In this document: piece by piece, positions 8,800-19,302 of the stretch
Numbering within the stretch: position 1 is the stretch's first letter
Layout of the letters: the number at the start of each line of letters is the position of its first letter
DNA from: Bacillota bacterium
Lineage (GTDB): Bacteria > Bacillota > Clostridia > DSM-8532
Reading direction: 5' to 3'
DNA: 39,100 nt
NCBI GenBank assembly: GCA_022702935.2
Contig: JAKIML020000121.1
Coordinates: 1-39,100 of the forward strand
Made by a program: the position numbers and the translations under genes
The notes under the pieces: generated by a model
Seen by the model: only the letters and a program-made list of their open reading frames with translations
What the model was told of the DNA's origin: nothing
Databases searched by the model: none

Positions 8800-9279
8800 T
8801 TACTTGAGCACCTCTGCGCTGTGCTTTTCCACGATTTGCTTCATCTGCTCGGTTTCATCGGCCGTCAGAACCTGATCTAAGTCAAGCATCAGAATCAGCT
8901 TGTCCCCCAGCTTGGCCACACCGGACAGAAAACGCTTATCGAAGGTCTTAAGGGAGGGCGGGGTTTCAACAAACTCCTCGTCGGGAATACGTACAATCTC
9001 TGTGACGCTGTCCACGGTAAAGCCTAAAAGGTACTCATCCTTCTTTACAATGATGATCTTGGTATTCTCATCATTCTCCTTGTCAGGCATGTTGAAGCGC
9101 TTTCTTAAGTTGAACACCGTCAGCACCTTGCCGCGCAGATTCAGGAGGCCCTCAATAAAGGGTGGAGTATTGGGTACCTTAAAAATCTCCTGAGGCTTTA
9201 AGATTTGATGAATCTGTGTGATGCCTATGCCGAAGACTTCATCGCCTACCTGAAATTTAATAAGTTGTTGTACGCCCAT
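8800..9279 (-). CDS. cheW: CheW-like chemotaxis coupling protein
   Basis: A single CheW domain (159 residues, typical length), which links CheA kinase to chemoreceptors. The family signature is seen in GLLNLRGKVLTVFNLRKRF (about residues 67-85), plus the second subdomain ending in LILMLDLDQVL. The ATG at 9279 has GGAGGT seven bases upstream; the reading frame remains open further 5' but has no ribosome site there. No cheA, cheY, mcp or fla gene is near; the gene follows argJ on the same strand by about 106 bases. It could serve a polar chemosensory array encoded elsewhere or be a CheV-like remnant without receiver domain. Confidence 0.9.
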   Translation of the reverse strand: MGVQQLIKFQVGDEVFGIGITQIHQILKPQEIFKVPNTPPFIEGLLNLRGKVLTVFNLRKRFNMPDKENDENTKIIIVKKDEYLLGFTVDSVTEIVRIPDEEFVETPPSLKTFDKRFLSGVAKLGDKLILMLDLDQVLTADETEQMKQIVEKHSAEVLK

Positions 9280-9379
9280 GGGATTACCTCCATTAGTATT
9301 CTCTATATTTCTTACCCAGCTTGAGGCCTTGTTTAAACAATGTCGTGACAAAAAATCTAGGTTTTATGGCTTTGTATGA

Positions 9380-9406
9380 AACGGCTCAGCTTCTGTAGGA
9401 GCCGTT
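9380..9406 (-). terminator. Hairpin at the argJ stop codon
   Basis: Perfect eight-base arms AACGGCTC and GAGCCGTT (9380-9387, 9399-9406) with an 11-base loop. It overlaps the last codons of argJ. Only three T residues follow on the minus strand, so this is a weak terminator or an mRNA-stabilising hairpin between argJ and cheW. Confidence 0.4.
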
Positions 9407-10582
9407 GATTTTCACATAATCATAGGAGAAATCGCAGGTCCAGATTCTGTCGTTGACCTTGCCGTCCTTGAAATTGAGGGTGACCAGAACCTCTTCCTTC
9501 TTTAAGATATCAAGGGCTTTCTCCTCGTCAAAGGGCAGGGCTGTGCCGTTTTTGCAGACCATGAGATCGCCGATGTAAATATCCACCTTGTTGGGGTCGA
9601 ACTCGGCTCCCGAATAGCCTGCTGCCGTAAAGATTCTGCCCCAGTTGGCATCCTGGCCGTAGAATGCGGTTTTTACCAGGGGGGATTTGGCAATGGCATT
9701 GAGGATAAGGTGGGCATCCTCCCTGCTCCTGCAATGGATAACCCGAATCTCTATAAGCTTTGTGGCGCCTTCCCCGTCCTTGGCCAGCATCTTGGAAAGG
9801 GTGACGCAAACCTTCATCAGGGCACTGACGAAGGCATCGTATGCGGGGCCTTCCTCGGTAATGGGTGTGTTGCCGGCCATACCGTTGGCTAAAATCAATA
9901 CCTTGTCGCAGACACTGGTGTCCCCGTCCACCGAAACCCGGTTATAGGAGGCATCGGCAACGGTTCTCAGCGCCTTGTCCAAAAGTTCCTGTGAAATGGC
10001 GGCGTCAGTGGTCAGTACCGAAATCATGGTGGCCATATTGGGGTGGATCATGCCCGAGCCCTTGGCCATGCCGCCGATGGTTATAGTCTTGTCCTCCAGG
10101 GGGAAGCTATAGGAGGCTTCCTTGGGATAGGTATCGGTGGTCATAATGGCCTGGGCGGCCAGATGTCCCCCGTCCTCGGATAAAGCCTTATGGGCCATGG
10201 ATATGCCCTGGTCGATTTTCTCCATGTCCAGGCGATACCCGATAACGCCTGTAGAGCCCAGCATCACATCCTCGGGCGCGCAGCCTAAGAGCCGGGATGC
10301 CATTGTAGCCATGGCCTTTGCATCCTCATCGCCCTGAGGGCCCACACAGGCATTGGCGCATCCGCTGTTGATGACAACCGCCTTAGCCGTGCCTCTCTGT
10401 ATTTGTCTTTGAGACCATTGAAGGGAATGGCCCTTGACCCGGTTGGTGGTAAATATTCCTGCCGCCTGAGCCGTATTCTCCGAAACCACCATGGCCAGAT
10501 CCAATTGACCATTCTTTTTAAGACCGCAAGCCACCCCTGAGGCTTTAAAGCCCCTGGGTGCCGTAACACCATTCTTCACCAT
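9386..10582 (-). CDS. argJ: Bifunctional ornithine acetyltransferase / N-acetylglutamate synthase
   Basis: Moves the acetyl group from N-acetylornithine to glutamate in the cyclic arginine pathway, and may also make N-acetylglutamate from acetyl-CoA. About 398 residues. The self-cleavage site is clear in KGSGMIHPNMATMISVLTTD (roughly residues 170-190): cleavage before the Thr of MATM yields alpha and beta chains and exposes the catalytic Thr. The start is ATG at 10582 with GGAGGGG eight bases upstream; a GTG seven codons further up overlaps that ribosome site and is unlikely. No other arg gene is adjacent, so it is an isolated biosynthetic gene with its own promoter. Whether it has the acetyl-CoA activity cannot be told from sequence. 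Confidence 0.96.
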   Translation of the reverse strand: MVKNGVTAPRGFKASGVACGLKKNGQLDLAMVVSENTAQAAGIFTTNRVKGHSLQWSQRQIQRGTAKAVVINSGCANACVGPQGDEDAKAMATMASRLLGCAPEDVMLGSTGVIGYRLDMEKIDQGISMAHKALSEDGGHLAAQAIMTTDTYPKEASYSFPLEDKTITIGGMAKGSGMIHPNMATMISVLTTDAAISQELLDKALRTVADASYNRVSVDGDTSVCDKVLILANGMAGNTPITEEGPAYDAFVSALMKVCVTLSKMLAKDGEGATKLIEIRVIHCRSREDAHLILNAIAKSPLVKTAFYGQDANWGRIFTAAGYSGAEFDPNKVDIYIGDLMVCKNGTALPFDEEKALDILKKEEVLVTLNFKDGKVNDRIWTCDFSYDYVKINGSYRS

Positions 10583-10608
10583 GATTACACCCCTCCATAA
10601 CACTACCC

Positions 10609-10637
10609 ATTGTAACGCAATTTAATCTGGCTAGCAA
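10609..10637 (-). promoter_or_regulatory. SigA-type promoter of argJ
   Basis: On the minus strand TTGCTA (10632-10637), a 17-base spacer and TACAAT (10609-10614), i.e. 4/6 and 5/6 matches with ideal spacing. Transcription would start about 20 bases before the argJ ATG. I see no arginine-box-like palindrome that I could defend. Confidence 0.65.
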
Positions 10638-10717
10638 TATGGAATGTCAAGCGTTAGAAGGGTTTACAGGGAGTGGACCGGGGCGGGCAATGGGTATGCA
10701 ACTTGAAGAATGTTGGC

Positions 10718-10723
10718 TATAAT
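10718..10723 (+). promoter_or_regulatory. Candidate -10 box for the yerC-secA operon
   Basis: A perfect TATAAT 100 bases before yerC without a good -35. A second option is GATAAT at 10774-10779 with TTGCAT 17 bases upstream. The region 10640-10826 is AT-rich and must hold the operon promoter, but the exact box is uncertain. Confidence 0.3.
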
Positions 10724-10826
10724 GTTTTTGACAGATTTATGAATTGAAATTTGCATTTATTCAAATCTAATGAGATAATTCTATAGAGAAAAAAGTAACC
10801 ACAAAATGTACCGGAGTTGAGATAAT

Positions 10827-11123
10827 GTGAATCATAAGCTGAAGGATGAGCAGACCGATAGGCTCTTTGAAGCCATTTTAGCCCTTGAAACCGTAGAGGA
10901 ATGCTATAATTTTTTTGAGGATCTGGGCACCATATCGGAGATAAAGGCCTTTGCCCAGCGCTTTGCCGTGGCGCAAATGTTGACTGAGAAAAAGACCTAC
11001 AGGGAAATTCACGAAAAAACCGGTGCAAGTGAAGCCACCATAAGCAGGGTCAACAGAGCGCTGAATTACGGTGCCGACGGCTATCGTCTGGCGCTTTCCC
11101 GCTTAAAAGAGAAGGAGTTGTAA
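10827..11123 (+). CDS. yerC: YerC/YecD-family TrpR-like DNA-binding protein
   Basis: A 98-residue all-helical protein of the TrpR superfamily. The helix-turn-helix is visible in [20 protein letters not shown] (about residues 61-80), followed by the family end ALNYGADGY. Known YerC proteins lack a proven tryptophan response and their target is poorly defined. GTG start at 10827 with GGAG ten bases upstream (the ATG two bases earlier runs straight into TGA). It precedes secA by five bases, so it is the first gene of this operon and might regulate it. Confidence 0.88.
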   Translation: MNHKLKDEQTDRLFEAILALETVEECYNFFEDLGTISEIKAFAQRFAVAQMLTEKKTYREIHEKTGASEATISRVNRALNYGADGYRLALSRLKEKEL

Positions 11124-11128
11124 AAGAA

Positions 11129-13861
<2,733 letters not shown>

Positions 13862-13895
13862 TAGAACGCATAAGTCTGATACGAAGGAGAAAGCA

Positions 13896-15197
13896 TTGAC
13901 TTATACAGAGGCCATAAACTATCTGGAATCCCGGAGACCCCTGGGAATAAAGCCGGGTCTTGAAAGAGTAAAAGCCCTGCTGAGGCTGTTTGACAACCCT
14001 CAGCAAGGGCTTCCTTGCATTCATGTGGCAGGCAGCAATGGCAAGGGCTCTACGGCATCCTTCCTGGCCCATATGCTTATGGCCCGGGACTATAGGGTGG
14101 GGCAGTTTTCCTCCCCGTATTTCGCTTCCCCCTGTGAGATGTTCATGATCCAGGGAAAGCCCGTGGACCCGCAAGCTTTTGCCGACCTGGTGGCCGAGGC
14201 CGCCGGCTATTGCGCCCAACTGGACCATGCTTTGGGCCAGGGGCCCACCGAGTATGAGATCTATGCCTGCCTGGCCCTGGTATATTTTAAGCGTAGCGGC
14301 TGCCATTATGCAGTTATTGAGGCCTGTATGGGCGGGCGGTTTGACTGCACCAATGTATTGGAGGAGGTATTGGCCTGTGTCATTACCCGGCTCTCATTGG
14401 AGCATCAGAGCTTTCTGGGGGACACTCTGGACAAAATCGCATGGCATAAGGCGGGCATCATGAAGCCGGGGGTTCCTGTCATCACCTGTCCCCAGACCGC
14501 CGAGGCTATGGCGGTGCTTACTGCAGAAGCCCGGAGCCTTCAGGCTCCCTTACATATCACACATCCCGAGGACATCAAAGTTCATGAGGTTTCCCGGGAG
14601 GGTATTCATTTCGATAATGGGGAACTGACGGGGCTTAAGCTTTCAAGCCCGGCCCTTTATCAGACCGAAAACGCCGCCCTGGCCCTTTTGACCATGGATA
14701 TCCTTAAGAGACAGGGACTTGCTGTTGACCGGGAGGCTCTGAAACAAGGCTTATGGGAAACCCGATGGCCCGGCCGTTTTGAATTTTTGCGCCGGAGGCC
14801 CGACTTTATTTTAGATTGCTGTCATAATCCCAATGGGGTGGAGGCCTTTGTAAAATCCTACCGCGCCCTTTATGGGGATAAAAAGGCTATACTCATTGTG
14901 GGTGTTTTAGCCGATAAGGATTATGGAACCATGATGGAAAGCCTTTCTACCATTGCCTCTGCCATGATTGCTGTAACAACCGACTCACCTCGCGCCCTTT
15001 CGGCAGATATTCTTCTTAAGGTGGCTTCCAAGTATTGTGAATTTGTCGTCAAAAGTGATACAATAAGAGAAGCAGTGAAAAAAAGTCTCAATATGGCAGG
15101 CAATACAGGCGTAGTCTGTGCGCTGGGTTCCCATTTTCATGCGGCCGCTGTTAAGGAGGCGCTTATACTAAAGGATTTTGGGGGATTGTTATGCTGA
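13896..15197 (+). CDS. folC: Folylpolyglutamate synthase / dihydrofolate synthase
   Basis: Adds glutamate to dihydropteroate and/or to folates using ATP; a Mur-ligase-fold enzyme. About 433 residues, normal for the family. The P-loop GSNGKGST is at residues 46-53, followed by SSPYFASPCEMFMIQGK (folate/omega-loop region), the Mg-binding stretch ACMGGRFDCTN, and the C-terminal domain motif DCCHNPNG. I chose TTG at 13896 because AAGGAG sits seven bases upstream. An in-frame ATG at 13854, overlapping the secA stop, would add 14 residues with a poorer ribosome site and no family similarity. The last seven bases overlap the next gene. Confidence 0.93.
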   Translation: MTYTEAINYLESRRPLGIKPGLERVKALLRLFDNPQQGLPCIHVAGSNGKGSTASFLAHMLMARDYRVGQFSSPYFASPCEMFMIQGKPVDPQAFADLVAEAAGYCAQLDHALGQGPTEYEIYACLALVYFKRSGCHYAVIEACMGGRFDCTNVLEEVLACVITRLSLEHQSFLGDTLDKIAWHKAGIMKPGVPVITCPQTAEAMAVLTAEARSLQAPLHITHPEDIKVHEVSREGIHFDNGELTGLKLSSPALYQTENAALALLTMDILKRQGLAVDREALKQGLWETRWPGRFEFLRRRPDFILDCCHNPNGVEAFVKSYRALYGDKKAILIVGVLADKDYGTMMESLSTIASAMIAVTTDSPRALSADILLKVASKYCEFVVKSDTIREAVKKSLNMAGNTGVVCALGSHFHAAAVKEALILKDFGGLLC

Positions 15198-16390
15198 ACG
15201 TTCGTGAAGAGTTATCAAGTTTTAAATCCATTGATATTGAAACCTTGGAACAGAAGCTCGGGAAGATTCCCGAGGATATGAAACAGGCCATTGATTTATA
15301 TAATAAAGCCGTTGAGGATGTATCCAACAAAAACGAGGACATGGCCATTATTGCCCTTAAAAAGGCCGTTGCCATCTATCCGGCCTTCTATGAGGCCATG
15401 CTTCTTATGGGCGTCTGCTATGCCGCAGAGGACCAGGAGGACGAAGCCCGGGCCATGTTCAGCAAGGTCATCAAGATGGATGACAGCAGCATCCGTGCCT
15501 CCCGGTATTTGGATGAGCTGGACGGCAAAATCCCCGCCCCCGATACCAAAGGCAAATCCTTTAAGGCAAGAAGCAAGCCGCAGAAGGAATCGACGGTGGC
15601 CTCCTGGCTCAAAAGAGGCTTAGGCCCTGAAAAGAAGTCGCCTTATTATCTTAAATATGTGGTGGGTGTTGTCATCGGTGTACTTATCATGTGCCTGGTA
15701 TGGCTGGCGGTTCCGGTGGACAAGCCCATTGTCATTGATATAAAGGGCTTATTCAGCAAGACCACCGACCAGTCGGGACAGGTTAAGCAGCTCCAGGAGG
15801 AAGTCCTGACCCTGAACACGCGATTGGATGAGGCGCTGACTGCCCTCCAAAAGGCGCGGGAAACCGAAAAGCAGCTTCAGGATCAGATGGATCAGTATGT
15901 GAAGTGGAGCGCCATATTAAGGGATCTTCAGAACCTGGCTGATCAGGGCAAGTACAAGGAAGTTGTCATTGAGATAGAAAAGAATCTGGCAGGTCTCACC
16001 CTGCCCGCCGAGATCGAAAAGGAGATCATCGCCCTCAACAATCTCTGCAAGCCCAAGGCCATCAAGCAGTTCTATGACTCGGCCAAGAAGGCCTATGACG
16101 GCAATGCCAAGGCCAAGTCCCTGGAGGTCTATCAGCAGGCCGCCAACGATTATGCCATGGCTATTCGCATCATGGAAGAACTGGGAGAGGAGCCCTCCTT
16201 CAGATCCGAGCTCTATTACTACGGCGGAAAGGCCATTGCCCTTTCCGAGTCCCCGTCCAAGGAAGAGGCCAATCAGGAAGCCATCCGCTGCTTTAAGGCT
16301 GTCATCAGCAACTTCCCGGGCAGCAAGCTGGCCTCCTATGCACAGGCGAGAATTAACGAGATTGAAGCGGGGATAGCCATTAAGCATTAA
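15191..16390 (+). CDS. TPR protein with a central transmembrane helix
   Basis: Not assignable to a named protein. 399 residues. An N-terminal tetratricopeptide-like segment (about 35-110), a basic Lys/Arg-rich linker, one transmembrane helix (about 155-176, VVGVVIGVLIMCLVWLAVPV), a coiled coil (about 195-235), and a second helical repeat region (about 300-390) ending in ASYAQARINEIEAG, typical of TPR/YbgF-like repeats. The basic linker before the helix puts the N-terminal repeats in the cytoplasm and the C-terminal ones outside. It overlaps folC by seven bases and ends the yerC-secA-folC operon. A link to protein export or envelope assembly is suggested only by co-transcription with secA. Confidence 0.8.
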   Translation: MLNVREELSSFKSIDIETLEQKLGKIPEDMKQAIDLYNKAVEDVSNKNEDMAIIALKKAVAIYPAFYEAMLLMGVCYAAEDQEDEARAMFSKVIKMDDSSIRASRYLDELDGKIPAPDTKGKSFKARSKPQKESTVASWLKRGLGPEKKSPYYLKYVVGVVIGVLIMCLVWLAVPVDKPIVIDIKGLFSKTTDQSGQVKQLQEEVLTLNTRLDEALTALQKARETEKQLQDQMDQYVKWSAILRDLQNLADQGKYKEVVIEIEKNLAGLTLPAEIEKEIIALNNLCKPKAIKQFYDSAKKAYDGNAKAKSLEVYQQAANDYAMAIRIMEELGEEPSFRSELYYYGGKAIALSESPSKEEANQEAIRCFKAVISNFPGSKLASYAQARINEIEAGIAIKH

Positions 16391-16522
16391 GCTGTTATCA
16401 GGAGCTCAGAAGTGTTCAGATAAGATTTCTGATATCTGGATAAAGGCGTTCATCAAGATGCTTGGTGGTAAGCACCTTTCCGAATATGGTTCCCTGAATG
16501 GAGATTGTAAGCGTAAACAACC

Positions 16523-16553
16523 GGGCCGCCCTTTGAAATGGGGTGGCCCTTTT
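16523..16553 (+). terminator. Terminator of the yerC-secA-folC-TPR operon
   Basis: Arms GGGCCGCCC (16523-16531) and GGGTGGCCC (16541-16549) pair fully with one G-U, loop of nine, then TTTT. It lies between convergent genes; the minus-strand T run is weaker (GGTTGTTT), so any use for the opposite gene is less certain. Confidence 0.75.
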
Positions 16554-16562
16554 GATTACCGA

Positions 16563-19142
16563 CTATTTCTTAAACAGGCACACTGTCCGCTGGGACATGG
16601 TGTCCGAAAGCAGGGTAAGCTGTCTGGCAGAGGTGTCATAGACCCGGATAATGTCGGAAAGCTCGGCCTCCGAGGGCTCCATGGCCGCTAAAAGATTATC
16701 AAGACCGTCCAGGAGCTGGGGCTGGTAGATCATCCTGTTGCCCGAATCAAAGAGAGCCACATAGAAGATGCCCGTCTCCACCAGATCCTGAAAGAAGTGG
16801 CTGCCAAAGGAGAGCTCGGGCATGTACCCGGCACCCTCATAGGATATCTCACAAAGCACCTTGATGGCGTTTATCTCCGCAAACCGCACCGGAACTCCCA
16901 GCTCGGGGGAGGTGGTACCCCAGCGGCCTGGGCCCATGAGCATGACCGATTTTTGGCTCTGCTTGAGGATGGTGTTCAGCTTTCCAATGGCCCGGGCCAC
17001 CCGATGCTTGGTGTTCATGGTGCTTAAGTAATAGTTCCTGGGATCCACCATTATGACCATATCAATGGGCTGGAAGATGGAGCCGCCCATAGTGGAGCCG
17101 GTCAGCGAGAACAGATGCTTTTCAGTGCCATTCCTGGGGATGGGAACCTTGATGCCCAAGCCCCGGGTCTGAAGGGGACGGCATTGGAGAAGGTTGACGG
17201 CGAAATCCCCCTGCTCCGAGAAATTGATGGTAAACTCAATATCCACCGGATACCGGTACTGGGCTTCAATGGTCTGAAGCATCTCCTTCAAATGCTTGAG
17301 GAGGGCCTCATCGTGAAGGATGCCGTCACAGGTGGTAAACAAAACCTGACCGTTGAGCCCCCGTTCTCTCAATCGGCTCTCGGCCTCGGTATCATGCTCG
17401 ATCATGCGGGCCTTATACCATTGGGGAAGCTTAGGGGCCAGGGACTCCAGCGAAACCACCTGGTGGGTATTCTGCTGGAGATTCAGGATATCCAGATACC
17501 GCTGGGAGAAGCGGCTGCGCTCAATTTGGCTGGCTAACGGGCGAAGGTCGGGCTTATCCAGGGATGCCACCCGGGGATAATCCCCGTCGGAGCGATCCAC
17601 GGCCCGGGTACCCAGACCCAGCACCAGGCGGACCATGCCCGCCTTGGGGTCAATAGCCTTGTTCCAGACATAGGAGTTATAGGAGTAGCCCACCCCTGCG
17701 GCACAGGGCATAAAAACATCATCAAACCTGGAGCCCGAAACCCGCTGGACCAGAATGGCCATCTGCTCGTCATTCTGATCCAGGCCCCGCTGCATGCGGT
17801 AGGCCAGGGCCGACTCGTCCATGGAGCTGGCGTAAACCTTTCTGACAGCGTCCTCAAATTCTTTGAACCGTTCCTCGGGACTGCCCGAATTGACACAGAA
17901 GATGGACTCGTATTTACCGGCAAAGGCATTGCCGAAGCTGTCCTCCAAAAGACTACTGGAGCGGACAATGATGGGGTTCTGGCCGAAATACTCCAGCATT
18001 CTTCTGAACTGCTCCCGAATACCGTTGGGGAAGACCCCGTTCAAAAGCTTATCTTTCAGCTCCCTGGCAGCCTGGAAATAGCCCTTGGGGGTTCGCTGCA
18101 TGATACGCAGCTTCCACCAGCCGTTTTGCACTAAATAGGTATAGAAGACGTCGGAGCCGATGTAGAAGGAATCATGGGGCTCCAAACGCATATAGAGGTC
18201 GGGGCGGATATTTTCCAGTATCTTTCGGGCCAGCAGCATACCGGTGGCCTTGCCGCCGATGCGGCCCGAGCCTATCATCCGCTGTTTGATCTTTAAGTAA
18301 TCGGCCAGCTTGAAATGGGAATGGATAAGGTCGGTCAACTGGGGCTCCCGGCCTATGAGCATGCGGCAGAGCTTGCTTAAGGTCTCGGATGAGCCTGCCG
18401 AACCCGTCTCCATTTCCTGCATGGCCTTAATAAAGAAGCGATCCCAATTGTCCAGGGACTGGTCGCTGTGACCAATGCCCTGATTGGCCATATGGGCGTA
18501 GAACTGGCTGGCGCTGATGCCGTCGGTGAGGGGCAGCAGGGCTTTGTTATCGTCGGAGAATTTATGGGGAAGGAACATGGTCTGGGAATAACGCTTCCAG
18601 ACCTTTACCGGATGGACATACATGCCCTGTCCGGTGCCGAACACGTCCAACAGGATCTGGGTGGTTTCGCGGATGGTGGCGATGGTTTCATAGGAATGCC
18701 GGTTTCGTAAAATTCCGAAGAAGGCCACCGTATCCAGCTCAAATAAATAGGGGCAGGTCACCCTGAAAAAATTGCCCATCATCAGGTCTGCGGCCCAGAT
18801 GGACTGAAGCTCGGACAGGCAGTCAAAGACATAGAAGGCTTCCCGGCCTTCCCTGGAGATAATCTCGTTGACTTTTACCGTAAAGCTCTCAAAGCCCGAA
18901 TCGGCATCCAGTTCATAGATTGTAAGGCCCGGCCTTGGAGAGAGCAGGGGGTCATGGGCCGCAAAGCGCATATAGATAATATTCCTGTTTTCTTCAATGG
19001 CCTTGGCCACAAAGGGCTGAACAAAGAACTGATAGTCGTCCAGATTGGACAACTGAAGCACCACATTGTCTCCCAGCCGGATAGAATCCAGCACCTGATC
19101 CAGGCCGTCCAGGCCCGAGTGTATTCTGTCAAAAGCCGCCAT
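16563..19142 (-). CDS. PEP/pyruvate-binding (PPDK-N type) ATP-grasp protein with degenerate KaiC-like N-terminus
   Basis: 859 residues. Residues 1-about 210 look like a RecA/KaiC domain (start RIHSGLDGLDQVLDSIRLGD, then IIYMRF and a YVFDCLSEL strand), but the Walker A loop is replaced by LSNLDDYQFF, so it probably does not bind ATP in the usual way. Residues about 290-655 carry the PEP synthase/PPDK ATP-grasp domain: GGKATGMLLARKIL (near 296), IIVRSSSLLEDSFGNAFAGK (near 390) and LLQCRPLQTRG (near 650). The phosphohistidine swivel domain and the PEP-binding barrel of true PEP synthase are absent; instead about 200 unassigned residues follow (GPGRWGTTSPELG and others). It may phosphorylate an unknown acceptor or bind a nucleotide as a sensor. 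GGGGGAG lies nine bases before the ATG. Single-gene unit with its own promoter. Confidence 0.8.
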   Translation of the reverse strand: MAAFDRIHSGLDGLDQVLDSIRLGDNVVLQLSNLDDYQFFVQPFVAKAIEENRNIIYMRFAAHDPLLSPRPGLTIYELDADSGFESFTVKVNEIISREGREAFYVFDCLSELQSIWAADLMMGNFFRVTCPYLFELDTVAFFGILRNRHSYETIATIRETTQILLDVFGTGQGMYVHPVKVWKRYSQTMFLPHKFSDDNKALLPLTDGISASQFYAHMANQGIGHSDQSLDNWDRFFIKAMQEMETGSAGSSETLSKLCRMLIGREPQLTDLIHSHFKLADYLKIKQRMIGSGRIGGKATGMLLARKILENIRPDLYMRLEPHDSFYIGSDVFYTYLVQNGWWKLRIMQRTPKGYFQAARELKDKLLNGVFPNGIREQFRRMLEYFGQNPIIVRSSSLLEDSFGNAFAGKYESIFCVNSGSPEERFKEFEDAVRKVYASSMDESALAYRMQRGLDQNDEQMAILVQRVSGSRFDDVFMPCAAGVGYSYNSYVWNKAIDPKAGMVRLVLGLGTRAVDRSDGDYPRVASLDKPDLRPLASQIERSRFSQRYLDILNLQQNTHQVVSLESLAPKLPQWYKARMIEHDTEAESRLRERGLNGQVLFTTCDGILHDEALLKHLKEMLQTIEAQYRYPVDIEFTINFSEQGDFAVNLLQCRPLQTRGLGIKVPIPRNGTEKHLFSLTGSTMGGSIFQPIDMVIMVDPRNYYLSTMNTKHRVARAIGKLNTILKQSQKSVMLMGPGRWGTTSPELGVPVRFAEINAIKVLCEISYEGAGYMPELSFGSHFFQDLVETGIFYVALFDSGNRMIYQPQLLDGLDNLLAAMEPSEAELSDIIRVYDTSARQLTLLSDTMSQRTVCLFKK

Positions 19143-19176
19143 GAGTGACTCCCCCTTTTGAACGGGCGTACCCTGA

Positions 19177-19198
19177 ATTCTCTTTGAGTATAGAGAAT
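19177..19198. repeat. Inverted repeat over the -10 box of the PPDK-N-like gene
   Basis: ATTCTC (19177-19182) and GAGAAT (19193-19198), perfect six-base arms ten bases apart, spanning the -10 hexamer. Its position fits a repressor operator; the protein is unknown. Confidence 0.4.
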
Positions 19199-19215
19199 AT
19201 CCCAGATTGCGTCAA
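19187..19215 (-). promoter_or_regulatory. Strong SigA-type promoter of the PPDK-N-like gene
   Basis: On the minus strand TTGACG (19210-19215), exactly 17 bases, TATACT (19187-19192): 5/6 matches in both boxes. Predicted start about 38 bases before the ATG at 19142. Confidence 0.8.
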
Positions 19216-19250
19216 TCCTCGGAAAGGAGCGGCCAAAGCATTGGATAACA

Positions 19251-19293
19251 GAAAGCCGGCCCCATGGCGCAAATATGCCCATGAAGGCCGGCT
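19251..19293 (-). terminator. Hairpin terminator of the glycosidase-like gene
   Basis: AGCCGGCC (19254-19261) and GGCCGGCT (19286-19293) pair perfectly, with further partial pairing (ATGGC/GCCCAT) inside. On the minus strand it is followed by TTTCTGTT, ten bases beyond the stop codon at 19303. Confidence 0.6.
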
Positions 19294-19302
19294 GAAGCAT
19301 CT

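Noticed and set aside
9329-9340. Palindrome TTGTTTAAACAA between argJ and cheW
   Set aside because: Twelve bases, no nearby -10/-35 pair that it would control; too weak alone.
10583-10826. Riboswitch or T-box between argJ and yerC
   Set aside because: No T-box TGG core, no specifier stem and no terminator/antiterminator pair were seen; only promoter-like boxes.
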